From NCBI GenBank assembly GCA_963920765.1, contig OY987243.1, positions 36,579,060-36,643,059 of the forward strand: a stretch of DNA of 64,000 bases, given 5' to 3'. The notes under the pieces were generated by a model. That model saw only the letters and a list, made by a program, of their open reading frames with translations, did no database searches and was not told the origin of the DNA. A program made the position numbers and the translations under genes. The stretch is from Ulota crispa (lineage: Eukaryota > Streptophyta > Bryopsida > Orthotrichales > Orthotrichaceae). Shown piece by piece: positions 1 to 9,403 of the stretch (positions within the stretch are counted from its first letter, which is position 1; every line of letters starts with the position of its first letter).

Positions 1-49
1 GTACCCCACCTAGCATATCTCCTTTGGCCTAGAGCAAACTCCTAATGCT

Positions 50-3000
50 CTATTCCAACCTTTCAACACTCCCACTTTGCGAATGGCCAAAGTCCCCAAT
101 GCCCATGGCTCTTGTCAAACGCTCATGTCTATCCCGCGTCAACACCTTTGTCATCACATCTGCCAACATGTCCTCAGTTGGGCAATACTCCAATGTGATG
201 CTTCCCTTCTCCACCTTCTCCCTCACAAAGTGGTGTTGCACCTCGATGTGCTTTGTCCTCGCATGGTGCACCGGGTTCTTCGCAAGAGCTATGGCACCTT
301 GGTTGTCACACAAGATCAACGTGCCCTCCACGTCCTCACACCCCACATCCTCCAAGAGCTGCCTCAACCATATGGCCTCTCTCGTGCAATGGCTCGCCGC
401 CATGTACTCTGCCTCCGTTGTGGATAAAGCCACCGTGGGTTGCTTCTTGCTACTCCATGATACCATGCCCTCTCCAAGGCTAAATGCATACCCCGTGGTG
501 GACTTTCTGTCGTTGGCATCGCCAGCCCAATCTGCATCGCAATACCCCATCAAGCGTATGTGCCTCCCTTCCAATTGCAACTTCACATGAGAAGTGCCCT
601 TGAGGTATCTCATAATCCTCTTCACCGCCATCCAATGACTCCATCCCGGCCTCGCCATATGTTGGCTCACCGTGCTAATGGCAAAGGCCAAATCAGCCCT
701 TGTGGCCACCATGGCATACATCAATGATCCAACCGCTGATTTGTAAGGCACACTCACCATCCTTGAAGCATCCGCATCATACTCCTCGTTGCTAAGCTTC
801 ACCAACTTCACCTTGGTGTCCAATGGAGTGCCAATGGGTTTGCAATCCTCCATGCCAAACCGCTTCAGCATCTCCTCCACATACTTGGTTTGGCTCATGG
901 TGATGGTCCTCGCACCTCGATCTCGGGCAAACTCCACTCCAAGGCAATAGTGCAATTCCCCCAAGTCCGTCATCTCGTACTCCGCTTCCAACTTGGCCTT
1001 CAATGCACCCATGGTCTCCACGTTGCTAGAAAGAATGATCAAGTCATCAACATACACAAGCACAAGCATCACATCGGCTCCCACTTGTGTGAAATATAAG
1101 CTATGGTCAGCCACACTCCTCTCAAAGCCAAAATCCAAAAGACTTGCATCAATCTTTTGGTACCATGCCCTCGATGCTTGCTTCAGCCCGTACAAGGACT
1201 TCGCAAGTTTGCAAACTAAGTGCTCATGACCACGTTGCACAAACCCCTTGGGTTGCTCCATGTAGATGTCCTCCTCCAAGTCGCCGTTGAGGAAGGCCGT
1301 CTTCACATCCATTTGGTGCATTTCCAAGTCCAATGAAGCTCCAAGGGCCACAACGCACCGTATGGTGGTAAACTTGGCCACGGGAGCAAAGGTCTCGTTG
1401 AAGTCCACTCCTTGGACTTGAGAGAACCCCCTTGCCACCAACCTTGCTTTGTGGCGCACAATCTCCCCCGTGGCATCCCTCTTGGTCTTGAACACCCACT
1501 TGCATCCCACGGCCTTGCGAGATGGAGGAAGGGTGGTCAACTCCCACCTGCCGTTGGCATAGAGGGAGTGGTACTCCTCCTCCATGGCTGCCTCCCACTT
1601 GCTTGCATCCCGAGACTCCAAGGCCTCTCCAAGTGTGGTGGGGTCATGAACAACAACCACATTAGCATGATCCGAGTTCAAAGATGGTTGAGGGAAGATG
1701 TGGTTCTTCCACCACTCCCCCAACGGCTTGCTTACCCTTGTGGACCGCCGCACACCTCCCACGTGTTGGCTTCCTCCCACTTCAGCTCTTGGAGCAATGT
1801 TGTGTGCCTTCTTTTTCTTTGTGATCTTCTTGGGCTTGGAGCCGTCATCACCTTGGCTTGCACTTGCATCCTCCACAAGGTCACCATCTCCATCTACAAG
1901 GTCACCATCTCCATCTTCAAGGGACTGGTCCTGATCGTTTCCGTCATCATCATGGCCACCATGCAAAGGCGTTGGAGGTGAGTCCACAACAAGGTCACCA
2001 CTACTCCCACTTGGATCCAACTCCAAGTCTCCCTGCAACTCTCCTTGCTCACAGAAAGTCACATCACAACATCGAATGATCTTCTTGGACTCCAAACAAA
2101 TGAGCATATATGCCTTGGAGCCCTCACAATATCCCAAAAACAAACACCTCACCGCCTTTGCATCAAGTTTGGTCCTTGATGCATCCGGAATCTTGGCATA
2201 TGCAACACACCCAAACACCCTTATGTGAGCCACGGAAGGCCTCCTCCCACTCCACGCCTCTTGTGGAGTTTTGCCATCCACCGCACTAGTGGGGCATCGA
2301 TTGCGAATGTACATCGCGTTGCTCACCGCCTCGGCCCAATACTCCAACCCAAGCTTTTGGCCATAGAGCATGCTTCTAGCCATCTCCACAATGGTACGAT
2401 TGGCCCTCTCAGCCACTCCATTTTGCTGCGGCATATGTGGAGTTGAGGTTTGGTGCACAATACCTTGGGTCTTCAAATAGGCCTCGAATTGGTTGGAAGT
2501 GTACTCCCCGCCGTTGTCGGACCGCAACACCTTCATGGAGCGCTCCGCCTCCTCCACCAAGGCCTTGAACTCCTTGAAGCGATCAAAACACTCGCTCTTG
2601 GCCTTGAGAAGGTACACCCACACCTTTCTTGAAAGGTCGTCAATGAAGGTCAAGAAATACCTTGCCCCACCCAATGACGTGGTCTTCATGGGGCCACACA
2701 CATCTGAATGCACAATGCCCAACACCTTGGTGGCACGTGTGGCACCATCCTTTGGAAAGGAGTGCCGTTGTTGCTTGCCCTCAATGCAACCCTCACAAGC
2801 ATTGGGCAAGCCATCACCATGAGATTTGAGAAGGTCAAGGCCACTCACCAAGCTTGGAAGAGCCCTCAAACTTTGTACATTTAGGTGCCCCATGCGTCGA
2901 TGCCACAAAATCAACCCATCCTTGGTAGAAGTGGCAACTTGGGCACTCTCTCCTCCAAGCACAACCTTGCACCGCAAAAGATATAAGTTGCCCTCTCGTG

Positions 3001-4177
3001 TTGCCATGGCTTGGGTGTCTCCATTGGGAGACCTCACAATGCACCCAAAACCTCCAAATTGAACATTCAACCCTCCCTCCACTATCTTGCTCACCGAAAG
3101 GAGGTTGCTTTGCAACTTGAGCACATACAACACATTTTTGAACCGAATGCGCTTGGTGCATCCTTCAACAAGGGTGTCCACCAAAATGGACCCCCTTCCA
3201 AGGGCTTGGAGCATCGATTCGTCACCCATGAACACCTTCCTTTCCGCAATGGGCTCAAAGGTGTCAAAATGAGCTCTATGGGGTGACATGTGGGTGGTAG
3301 CCCCAGAATCCATGATCCAATCACCCCCGAAGTGCAATGGACCATCATGAGAGGCCATGAACGCATAGTCCTCACCACTCTCTTCTACCTTGGCTTTATT
3401 GGCCTTCTCACCCTTGCCACTTTTGCGTTTATAGCAATTACGAGCAAAGTGGCCCGGTTTGCCACAATGGAAACATAGAAGCGGCTCACCTTGAACCTTG
3501 GTTGAATCTCCACCACTCTTGTGGCGAGCAACCAATGCCGCACTCTCCGTGGCCACCATCTGATGCTCCTTCTTCCTTGTCACTTCATGCATCAACCGCG
3601 ACGTCACGTAGGTGAGGGTGAGCTCCTTGATGTCCTTGGTCTCCATGGCCACAATCAAGTTCTCATAAGAAGGTGGCAAGCTCTCCAAAATGGTCATGAC
3701 AATGTCCCCTTGCGTCACGGGCACATCAAGGGCCTCAAGTTGGTCCGCAAGAGTCTTCACTTTGTTGATGTGTTGCAAGAGGTCATCGGTCTCTTGCATC
3801 TTCATAGTGAAGAACTTGCGCCTCAAGAACAACACATTGGCCAAGCTCTTGGTTTTGTGGATGCTGCGTAGGGTCCTCCATGCTTCCGCAGCTCCCTTGC
3901 AAGACTTGACGTGTTGGATTTGTGCATCCACCATGTGAGTGCACAAGATGCGAAACGCCGTCTTCTCACGCTTTTTGAAGGCCGAGATGACCTTGGGGTC
4001 ACTATCACTTGAAGGAGGCGTCTCAGTGCCCTCCACAATGTCCCAAAGATCCTTTTCATCAAGGATCATCTCCATTTTGAACTTGAACAAGGAGAAATTG
4101 TCTCCATTGAACTTGTCCACAACACGGGGTGTCTCACCCTCATAGGTGGCCATGGCTAAAGTATGCAACTCAACCAC
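50..4177 (-). CDS. Copia Gag-Pol polyprotein, uninterrupted
   Basis: This is a single frame of 1375 codons for the polyprotein that copies and integrates the element. Numbering from the first in-frame Met: Gag (UBN2/DUF4219-like) about 20-210; CCHC zinc knuckle C235, C238, H243, C248; protease with DSG at 290-292; integrase zinc-binding region (H426, H431, C461, C464) and DDE residues D492, D554, E590; reverse transcriptase about 880-1120 with D957 and YVDD at 1042-1045; RNase H with D1214, E1256 and D1291. The true start is probably Met9 (ATG at 4153-4151), because residues 1-8 are encoded by a leader repeat unit and only the sequence from MATYEGE onward is conserved in elements 3 and 4. The last codons run through the purine tract into the 3' LTR. 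The order PR-IN-RT-RH is diagnostic of Copia. Confidence 0.95.
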   Translation of the reverse strand: MVELHTLAMATYEGETPRVVDKFNGDNFSLFKFKMEMILDEKDLWDIVEGTETPPSSDSDPKVISAFKKREKTAFRILCTHMVDAQIQHVKSCKGAAEAWRTLRSIHKTKSLANVLFLRRKFFTMKMQETDDLLQHINKVKTLADQLEALDVPVTQGDIVMTILESLPPSYENLIVAMETKDIKELTLTYVTSRLMHEVTRKKEHQMVATESAALVARHKSGGDSTKVQGEPLLCFHCGKPGHFARNCYKRKSGKGEKANKAKVEESGEDYAFMASHDGPLHFGGDWIMDSGATTHMSPHRAHFDTFEPIAERKVFMGDESMLQALGRGSILVDTLVEGCTKRIRFKNVLYVLKLQSNLLSVSKIVEGGLNVQFGGFGCIVRSPNGDTQAMATREGNLYLLRCKVVLGGESAQVATSTKDGLILWHRRMGHLNVQSLRALPSLVSGLDLLKSHGDGLPNACEGCIEGKQQRHSFPKDGATRATKVLGIVHSDVCGPMKTTSLGGARYFLTFIDDLSRKVWVYLLKAKSECFDRFKEFKALVEEAERSMKVLRSDNGGEYTSNQFEAYLKTQGIVHQTSTPHMPQQNGVAERANRTIVEMARSMLYGQKLGLEYWAEAVSNAMYIRNRCPTSAVDGKTPQEAWSGRRPSVAHIRVFGCVAYAKIPDASRTKLDAKAVRCLFLGYCEGSKAYMLICLESKKIIRCCDVTFCEQGELQGDLELDPSGSSGDLVVDSPPTPLHGGHDDDGNDQDQSLEDGDGDLVDGDGDLVEDASASQGDDGSKPKKITKKKKAHNIAPRAEVGGSQHVGGVRRSTRVSKPLGEWWKNHIFPQPSLNSDHANVVVVHDPTTLGEALESRDASKWEAAMEEEYHSLYANGRWELTTLPPSRKAVGCKWVFKTKRDATGEIVRHKARLVARGFSQVQGVDFNETFAPVAKFTTIRCVVALGASLDLEMHQMDVKTAFLNGDLEEDIYMEQPKGFVQRGHEHLVCKLAKSLYGLKQASRAWYQKIDASLLDFGFERSVADHSLYFTQVGADVMLVLVYVDDLIILSSNVETMGALKAKLEAEYEMTDLGELHYCLGVEFARDRGARTITMSQTKYVEEMLKRFGMEDCKPIGTPLDTKVKLVKLSNEEYDADASRMVSVPYKSAVGSLMYAMVATRADLAFAISTVSQHMARPGWSHWMAVKRIMRYLKGTSHVKLQLEGRHIRLMGYCDADWAGDANDRKSTTGYAFSLGEGMVSWSSKKQPTVALSTTEAEYMAASHCTREAIWLRQLLEDVGCEDVEGTLILCDNQGAIALAKNPVHHARTKHIEVQHHFVREKVEKGSITLEYCPTEDMLADVMTKVLTRDRHERLTRAMGIGDFGHSQSGSVERLE

Positions 4178-4312
4178 CTCTCAAACAAATCTCTAGCTTT
4201 CTATGCACACAAAGGGGCTGAAGTATGCAACTCAACCACCTCCCAAGCAAACCCTAGCTCTCTTCACACACAAGGGACTGAAGTATACAACCCAACCCTC
4301 AAAGGAGCACAA
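4155..4312 (-). repeat. Tandem ~60-bp leader repeats overlapping the Gag start region
   Basis: Two full units and one partial unit begin around 4155, 4217 and 4277, each with the core CTGAAGTATGCAACTCAACC and a spacer containing CAAACCCTAGCTCTC. Element 3 has about six units (7800-8120) and element 4 fewer. On the coding strand each unit carries a potential upstream ATG, and the unit next to the gene supplies the apparent first eight codons of the polyprotein. Confidence 0.8.
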
Positions 4313-5014
4313 GATCTCCCAAAATGTGAGGTTATCACTCAAACCTCACCCTCAAACTCACTCCTTGCAATTTCAGCCTCCTTTGAGCAAATACTATGCA
4401 TCCACTTGAGCAAACAACCTCAAGCAAGGGTAGAAACCAACTAAAGCAAGTACAAACTCACAAATCACCTCTTTGTGCTTCAAACAAGCACTTTGGTGGT
4501 GCAACTCCACCCTTAGCAACTCCACCCTTAGCAACTCCACACCTCCAAAAACTTGTGCAACACCAAATGGACCTCCAAATAAGCTTCAAAGTGGACCAAT
4601 TCCTCCAATATGATAGATCATATCCTCCAACAAGCTCCAAAAAGGTCCACACTTTCACAAACTCGAATTTGGTGCTCCACCAAGCTAAATGAGGATCAGC
4701 CACTCTCCAAGAGGCAAAACAAGATCTCCAAAGACTCCAAAAAGCATGCAAAGAGAGATGAAGCTCTTCAAAGGTCCTCTCCCACCACAAATGCACCCCA
4801 AACCATGAAACAAGCACAAGTAGTCCTCCAAATGCTCCACAAGATAGGACAAGTGCTGAAGTAGCTCAAATGACAAGCAATCTCACTACAAAAACACCCC
4901 TAACACTAAAGGGAAGCTAAAGAAGTCCTCCAAGTGCACAAGGTCAAAATCTAAGGGCTGATGTACCTCAAATGTGATCTCCACTCACCATAATGCACCT
5001 CCACACTCTAAGTC
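4313..5014 (-). other. Untranslated leader of Copia element 1
   Basis: This AT-rich leader of about 700 bp lies between the leader repeats and the PBS, with no coding potential. It is shared by alignment with 8121-8810 (element 3) and, with deletions, 13690-14090 (element 4). It would contain packaging and translation-control signals, but I cannot assign them. Confidence 0.7.
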
Positions 5015-5028
5015 GTGGGCCCATAACC
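5015..5028 (-). other. Primer-binding site matching the tRNA-iMet anticodon arm
   Basis: The plus strand reads GTGGGCCCATAACC immediately beside the LTR start. This is the sense sequence of the anticodon arm of plant initiator tRNA-Met, with the CAT anticodon inside. The minus-strand genome therefore carries its complement directly after the 5' LTR, where the primer binds. The usual plant PBS, TGGTATCAGAGC (complement of the tRNA 3' end), is absent. Internal (half-tRNA) priming is known for Drosophila copia. The same motif is at 8811-8824 (one change) and 14093-14106. Confidence 0.85.
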
Positions 5029-5311
5029 TATTGAAAATATAGGGAAGATAGAAGAGCAAAGGCACACATGGTATACTCAAATGCATAAGATACAAATGGA
5101 AGAGATGAGAGGGTCACCCAACCCTCTCATCTATGTACTCTCCCAATCACTCTCCTTTCACCTAACCATGTGGGATAACCACACTCATGGGCTGATCCTC
5201 TGTATGAGGTGCCTCCTACCACATGCTCTGTCTCCAATGCTAAGTACCCCACCTAGCATATCTCCTTTGGCCTAGAGCAAACTCCTAATGCTCTATTCCA
5301 ACCTTTCAACA
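5029..5311 (-). repeat. 5' LTR of Copia element 1 (283 bp)
   Basis: On the minus strand the LTR begins TGTTGAAAGG and ends TTTTCAATA, a one-base variant of TTTTCAACA. Four more LTRs in the window have the same boundaries: 6156-6438, 8825-9107, 9138-9422 and 14107-14389. The ends of the best-preserved copy form a 9-bp inverted repeat, TGTTGAAAA/TTTTCAACA. The LTR is short for the family. Confidence 0.9.
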
Positions 5312-6174
5312 GCGAGGACCATCACCATGAGTCTGCCAAGTATGTGGAGGTCGTGTTTAAGCGGTTTGGCATGGAGAATTGCGATCCCATTGGCACTCCA
5401 TTGGACACCAAGGTGAGGTTGGTGAAGCTTAGCATGGACGAGTATGATGCGGATGCTTTGAGGATGGCGAGTGTGCCATACCAATCAGCGGTTGGATCAT
5501 TGATGTATGCCATGGTGGCTACAAGGGCTGATTTGGCCTTTGCCATTAGCACGGTGAGTCAGCACATGGCAAGGCCGGGATGGAGTCATTAGATTTCGGT
5601 GAAGAGGATCATGAGGTACCTCAAGGCACCTTTCATGTGAAGTTGAAATAGGGAGGGGGGCACATACGCTTGATGGGGTACTGTGATGCAGATTGGGCTG
5701 GCAATGCCATTGACAGGAAGTCCACCACGGGGTACGCATTTAGCCTTGGAGAGGACATGGTATCGTGGAGCAGCAAAATGCAATCCACAATGGCTTTATC
5801 TACGACAGTGGCAGAGTACATGGCAGCCAGCCATTGCACAAGAGAGGCCATATGGCTAAGGCAGCTCTTGGAAGATGTGGGGTGTGTAGACGTGGAGGGC
5901 ACGTTGATCATGTGTGAGAATCAAGGTGTCATAGCTCTTGCCAAGAACCTGGTGCACCATGCGAGGACAAAACACATCGAGGTGCAATACCATTTTGGTG
6001 AGAGAGAAAGTGGAGAAGGGAAGCATCACATTGGAGTATTGTCCAACTGAGGACATGTTGGCGGATGTGATGACAATGGCGTTGGCGAGGAATAGGCATG
6101 AGCGTTTGACGAGAGCCATGGGCATTGGGGACTTTGGCCAATTGCAAAGTGGGAGTGTTGAAAGGTTAGAATAG
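5312..6174 (+). pseudogene. Copia RT/RNase H fragment, disrupted
   Basis: The reading follows element 1 residues from RTITMS through the RNase H motifs DADWAGNA, STT.AEY and CENQG to the C-terminal GSVERLE. It is broken by a TAG near 5590 where HWMAVKR is expected, a second TAG near 5649, and a frame change near 5995 in the HHFVREK region. The element cannot encode a working enzyme here. Confidence 0.88.
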
Positions 6175-6438
6175 AGCATTAGGAGTTTGCTCTAGGCCAA
6201 AGGAGATATGCTAGGTGAGGTACTTAGCATTGGAGAGAGAGCACGTGGTAGGAGGGACTTCATAGGGAGGATCAACCCATGAGAGTGGTTATCCCATGTG
6301 GTTTGGTGAAGGGAGAGTGGTTGGGAGAGTATAAAGATGAGAGGGTTTGGGAACCCTCTCATCTCTTCCATTTGTATCTTATATGTTTGAGTATACCATG
6401 TGTGCCTTTGCTCTTCTATCTTCCCTAGGTTTTCAATA
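6156..6438 (+). repeat. 3' LTR of Copia element 2
   Basis: This 283-bp LTR in plus orientation starts TGTTGAAAGG right after a purine-rich stretch (AAAGTGGGAG) and ends TTTTCAATA. A TATA-like motif (GTATAAAGATG) lies about 170 bp into it. Confidence 0.85.
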
Positions 6439-7798
6439 CACAAGCATTGGGCAAGTCATCACTATGGGACTTGGGAAGGTCAAGGCCACTCACCAAGCTT
6501 CAAAGAGCCTTCAAGCTCTGCACATTTAAGTGCCCCATGCGTCGATGCCACAAAATCAGCCCATCCATGGTAGAATTCGCAACTTGGGCACTCTCTCCGC
6601 CATGCACAACCTTGCACCGCAAAATGTACAAGTTGCCCTCACGTGATGCCATGGCTCGAGTGTCTCCATCCGGAGACCTCACAATGCACTCAAGGCCTCC
6701 AAATTGCACATTCAACCTTCCTTTGACTATCTTGCTCACCGAAAGGAGGTTGCTTTGCAACTTGGGCACATACAACACATTTTTGAACCGAATGCGCTTG
6801 GTGCATCCCTCAACAAGGGTGTCCACCAAAATGGAACCCTTTCGAAGTGCTTGGAGCACCGAATCATCACCCATGAACACCTTCCTTGATGAAATGGGCT
6901 CAAAGGTGTCAAAATGAGTTCTATGGGGTGACATGTGGGTGGTAGCCCCCGAATCCATGATCCAATCATCCCCCAAGCTCAATGAACCGTCATGGAAGGC
7001 CATGAATGCATAGTCGTCACCACTCTCATGCGCCTTGGCCTTGTTGGCCTTCTCACCCTTGCTACTCTTGCGTTTGTAGCAATTACAAGCAAAGTGGCCT
7101 GGTTTGCCACATTGGAAGCATAGAAGGGGCTCACCTTGAGTTTTGGTTGAATCTCCACCACTCTTGTGGCGAGCAACCAACGCCGCGTTCTCCGTGGCCA
7201 CAATCTGATGCTCTTTCTTCCTTGTCACCTCATGCATCAATCGCGACGTCACGTAGGTGAGGGTGAGCTCCTTGATGTCCTTGGTCTCCATGGCCACAAT
7301 CAAGTTCTCACAAGATGGTGGCAAGCTCTCCAAAATGGTCATGACAATGTCTCCTTCCGTCACGGGCACATCAAAAGCTTCGAGTTGGTCAGCAAGAGTC
7401 TTCACCTTGTTGATGTGTTGCAAGAGGTCATCGGTCTCTTGCATCTTGATGGTGAAGAACTTGCGCCTCAGAAACAACACATTGGCCAAGCCTTTGGTCT
7501 CGTGGATGCCGCATAGAGTCTTCCATGCTTCTGCAGCTCCTTTACAAGACTTGACGTGTTGAATTTGTGCATCCACCAAGTGAGTGCACAAGATGCGAAA
7601 CGCGGTTCTCTCACGCTTTTTGAAGGCCGAGATGACCTTGGGGTCACTATCACTTGAAGGAGCCGTCTCATTGCCCTCAACAATGTCCCAAAGATCCTTT
7701 TCATCAAGGATCATCTCCATCTTAAACTTGAACAAGGAGAAGTTGTCTCCATTGAACTTGTCCACAACACAGGGTGTCTCACCCTCATAGGTGGCCAT
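6439..7798 (-). pseudogene. Copia gag-protease-integrase N-terminus, truncated and with a stop
   Basis: The conserved start is ATG at 7798-7796 (MATYEGE). Gag, a CCHC knuckle (CFQCGKPGHFACNC), the protease motif MDSGATTHMS and the pre-integrase motif LWHRRMGHLN are readable. A TGA at about 6500 replaces the proline after QSLKAL. The frame then continues until element 2 cuts it at 6439. Confidence 0.88.
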
Positions 7799-8810
7799 GG
7801 CTAGAGTATGCAACTCAAGGCACTCTCAATGTCCCAAGAAAATAGCAAGGGGCTGAAGTATGCAACTCAACCACCTCCCAAGCAAACCCTAGCTCTCTCC
7901 ACACTCAAAGGAATAAAGTAAGCAACTCAACCACTTTCAATGCTAGCTAGCTCCAAGACAAGGGGCTGAAGTATGCAACCCAACCACCTCTCAAGCAAAT
8001 CTCTAGCTTTCTATGCACACAAAGAGGCTGAAGTAATCAACTCAACCACCTCCCAAGCAAACCCTAGCTCTCTCCACACACAAGGGGCTGAAGTATACAA
8101 CCCAACCCTCAAAAGAGCACAAGATCTACCCAAAATGTGAGGTTATCACTCAAACCTCACCCTCATACTCACTCTTTGCAATTTCAGCCCCCTTTGAGCA
8201 AATACTATGCATCCACTTGAGCAAACAACCTCAAGCAAGGGTAGAAACCAACTAAAGCAAGTACAAACTCACAAATCACCTCCTTGTGCTTCAAAGAAGC
8301 ACTTTGGTGATGCAAATCCACTCTTAGCAACTCCAAGCCTCTAAAAGCTTGTGCAACACCAAATAGACCTCCAAATGAGCTCCAAAGTGGTTCAACTCCT
8401 CCAATATGATAGATCAGATCCTTCAACAAGCTCCAACAAGGTGCACACCTCCACAAACTCGAATTTGGTGTTCCACCAAGCTAAATGAGGATCAGCCACT
8501 CTCCAAGAGGCAAAACAAGATCTCCAAAGACTCCAAAAGGCATGCAAAGAGAGGTGAAGCTCCTCAAACGTTCTCTCTAACCACAAATGCACCCCAAACC
8601 AAGAAACAAGCACAAAAAGTCCTCCAAATGCTCCACAAGATAAGATAAGGGCTGAAGTAGCTCAAATGAGAAACAATGTCACTACAAAAACACTGCTAAC
8701 ACTAAAGAGTAGCTAAAGAAGTCCTCCAAGAGCACAAAGTCGAATTCTAAGGGCTGATGTAGCTCAAATGTGATCTCCACTCACCACAATGTACCTCCAC
8801 ACTCATAGAA
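7799..8810 (-). other. Leader of Copia element 3, with about six ~60-bp repeat units
   Basis: Units with the core GGGGCTGAAGTATGCAACTC recur near 7850, 7965, 8030 and 8085, with degenerate ones near 7800 and 7915. This is the most expanded leader array of the three elements. No other coding content is seen. Confidence 0.75.
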
Positions 8811-8824
8811 GTGGACCCATAACC

Positions 8825-9107
8825 TATTGAAAACATAAGGAAGATAGAAGAGCAAAGGCACACATGGTATACTCAAATGTATAAGATACAAATGGAAGAG
8901 ATGAGAGGGTTCCCAAACCCTCTCATCTATATACTCTCCCAACCACTCTCCCTTCACCAAACCATATGGGATAACCACTCTCATGGGCTGATCCTCCCTA
9001 TGAAGTGCCTCCTACCACGTGCTCTTTCTCTAATGCTAAGTACCCCACCTAGCATATCTCCTTTGGCCTAGAGCAAACTCCTCATGCTCTATTCTAATCT
9101 TTCAACA
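8825..9107 (-). repeat. 5' LTR of Copia element 3
   Basis: A 283-bp LTR with the same boundaries as the other copies: TATTGAAAA on the plus strand at its left edge and TTCAACA at its right edge. Confidence 0.88.
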
Positions 9108-9137
9108 GATTTTTTATAACTTTTGTGACATTCAGGA
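9108..9137. other. Spacer between Copia elements 3 and 4
   Basis: The segment is 25 bp of AT-rich DNA plus the CAGGA target duplication of element 4. It is the only non-Copia DNA in the first 14.4 kb. Confidence 0.7.
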
Positions 9138-9403
9138 TGTTAAAATCATAGGGACGATAGAAGAGCAACGGCGCACATGGCATCCTCATATGTGTAAGAT
9201 ACAAATCGAAGAGATGAGAAGGTTCCCAAACCCTCTCATCTATATACTCTCTCCCAACCACTCTCCCTTCACCTAACCATATGGGATAATCACTCTCATG
9301 GGCTGATCCTCTCTATGCGATGCATCCTACCACGTGCTTTCTTTCCAATGCTAAGTACCCCACCTAGAATATTTCCTTGGGCCTAGAGCAAACTCCTAAT
9401 TCT

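Larger units (their letters stand above)
1..5311 (-). mobile_element. Ty1/Copia LTR retrotransposon, element 1 (intact coding frame, left end outside window)
   Basis: The element reads right to left: 5' LTR 5029-5311, primer-binding site 5015-5028, leader 4154-5014, gag-pol frame, purine-rich tract (complement of 69-78), 3' LTR ending at 68. Only the last 68 bp of the 3' LTR lie in the window, and they are identical to the matching part of the 5' LTR, which suggests recent insertion. The right flank begins GCGAG and continues directly into the reverse transcriptase reading of element 2 on the plus strand, so element 1 is inserted inside element 2. The expected 5-bp target duplication is GCGAG. 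This may be an active or recently active copy. Confidence 0.93.
5312..6438 (+). mobile_element. Copia element 2, 3' portion (plus strand), split by element 1
   Basis: From 5312 the plus strand encodes the end of reverse transcriptase and RNase H of the same Copia family, followed by the 3' LTR 6156-6438 (TGTTGAAAGG to TTTTCAATA). The 5' part should lie left of the window beyond element 1. After the LTR the sequence is CACAAGCATTGGG, which is internal pol sequence of element 3, so element 2 is inserted in element 3 with predicted target duplication CACAA. Confidence 0.88.
6439..9107 (-). mobile_element. Copia element 3, 5' half (minus strand), interrupted by element 2
   Basis: From right to left: 5' LTR 8825-9107, PBS 8811-8824 with one change (GTGGACCCATAACC), a leader of about 1 kb, gag, protease and the start of integrase. 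It stops abruptly at 6439 where element 2 begins. The 3' half should lie left of the window. The right flank starts GATTT, the candidate target duplication. Confidence 0.88.

Noticed and set aside
45..4145. Plus-strand frames opposite the Copia polyprotein
   Set aside because: Antisense shadows of the gag-pol frame with no motif. The same shadows recur opposite elements 3 and 4.
5012..5031. Fragment identical to part of tRNA-iMet, possible tRNA gene
   Set aside because: The match is 14 bases beside an LTR, with no acceptor or T arm. It is the primer-binding site.
7799..8120. Regularly spaced repeats resembling a CRISPR array
   Set aside because: Units are contiguous and homologous along their full length (no unique spacers), lie in a retrotransposon leader, and the DNA is eukaryotic.
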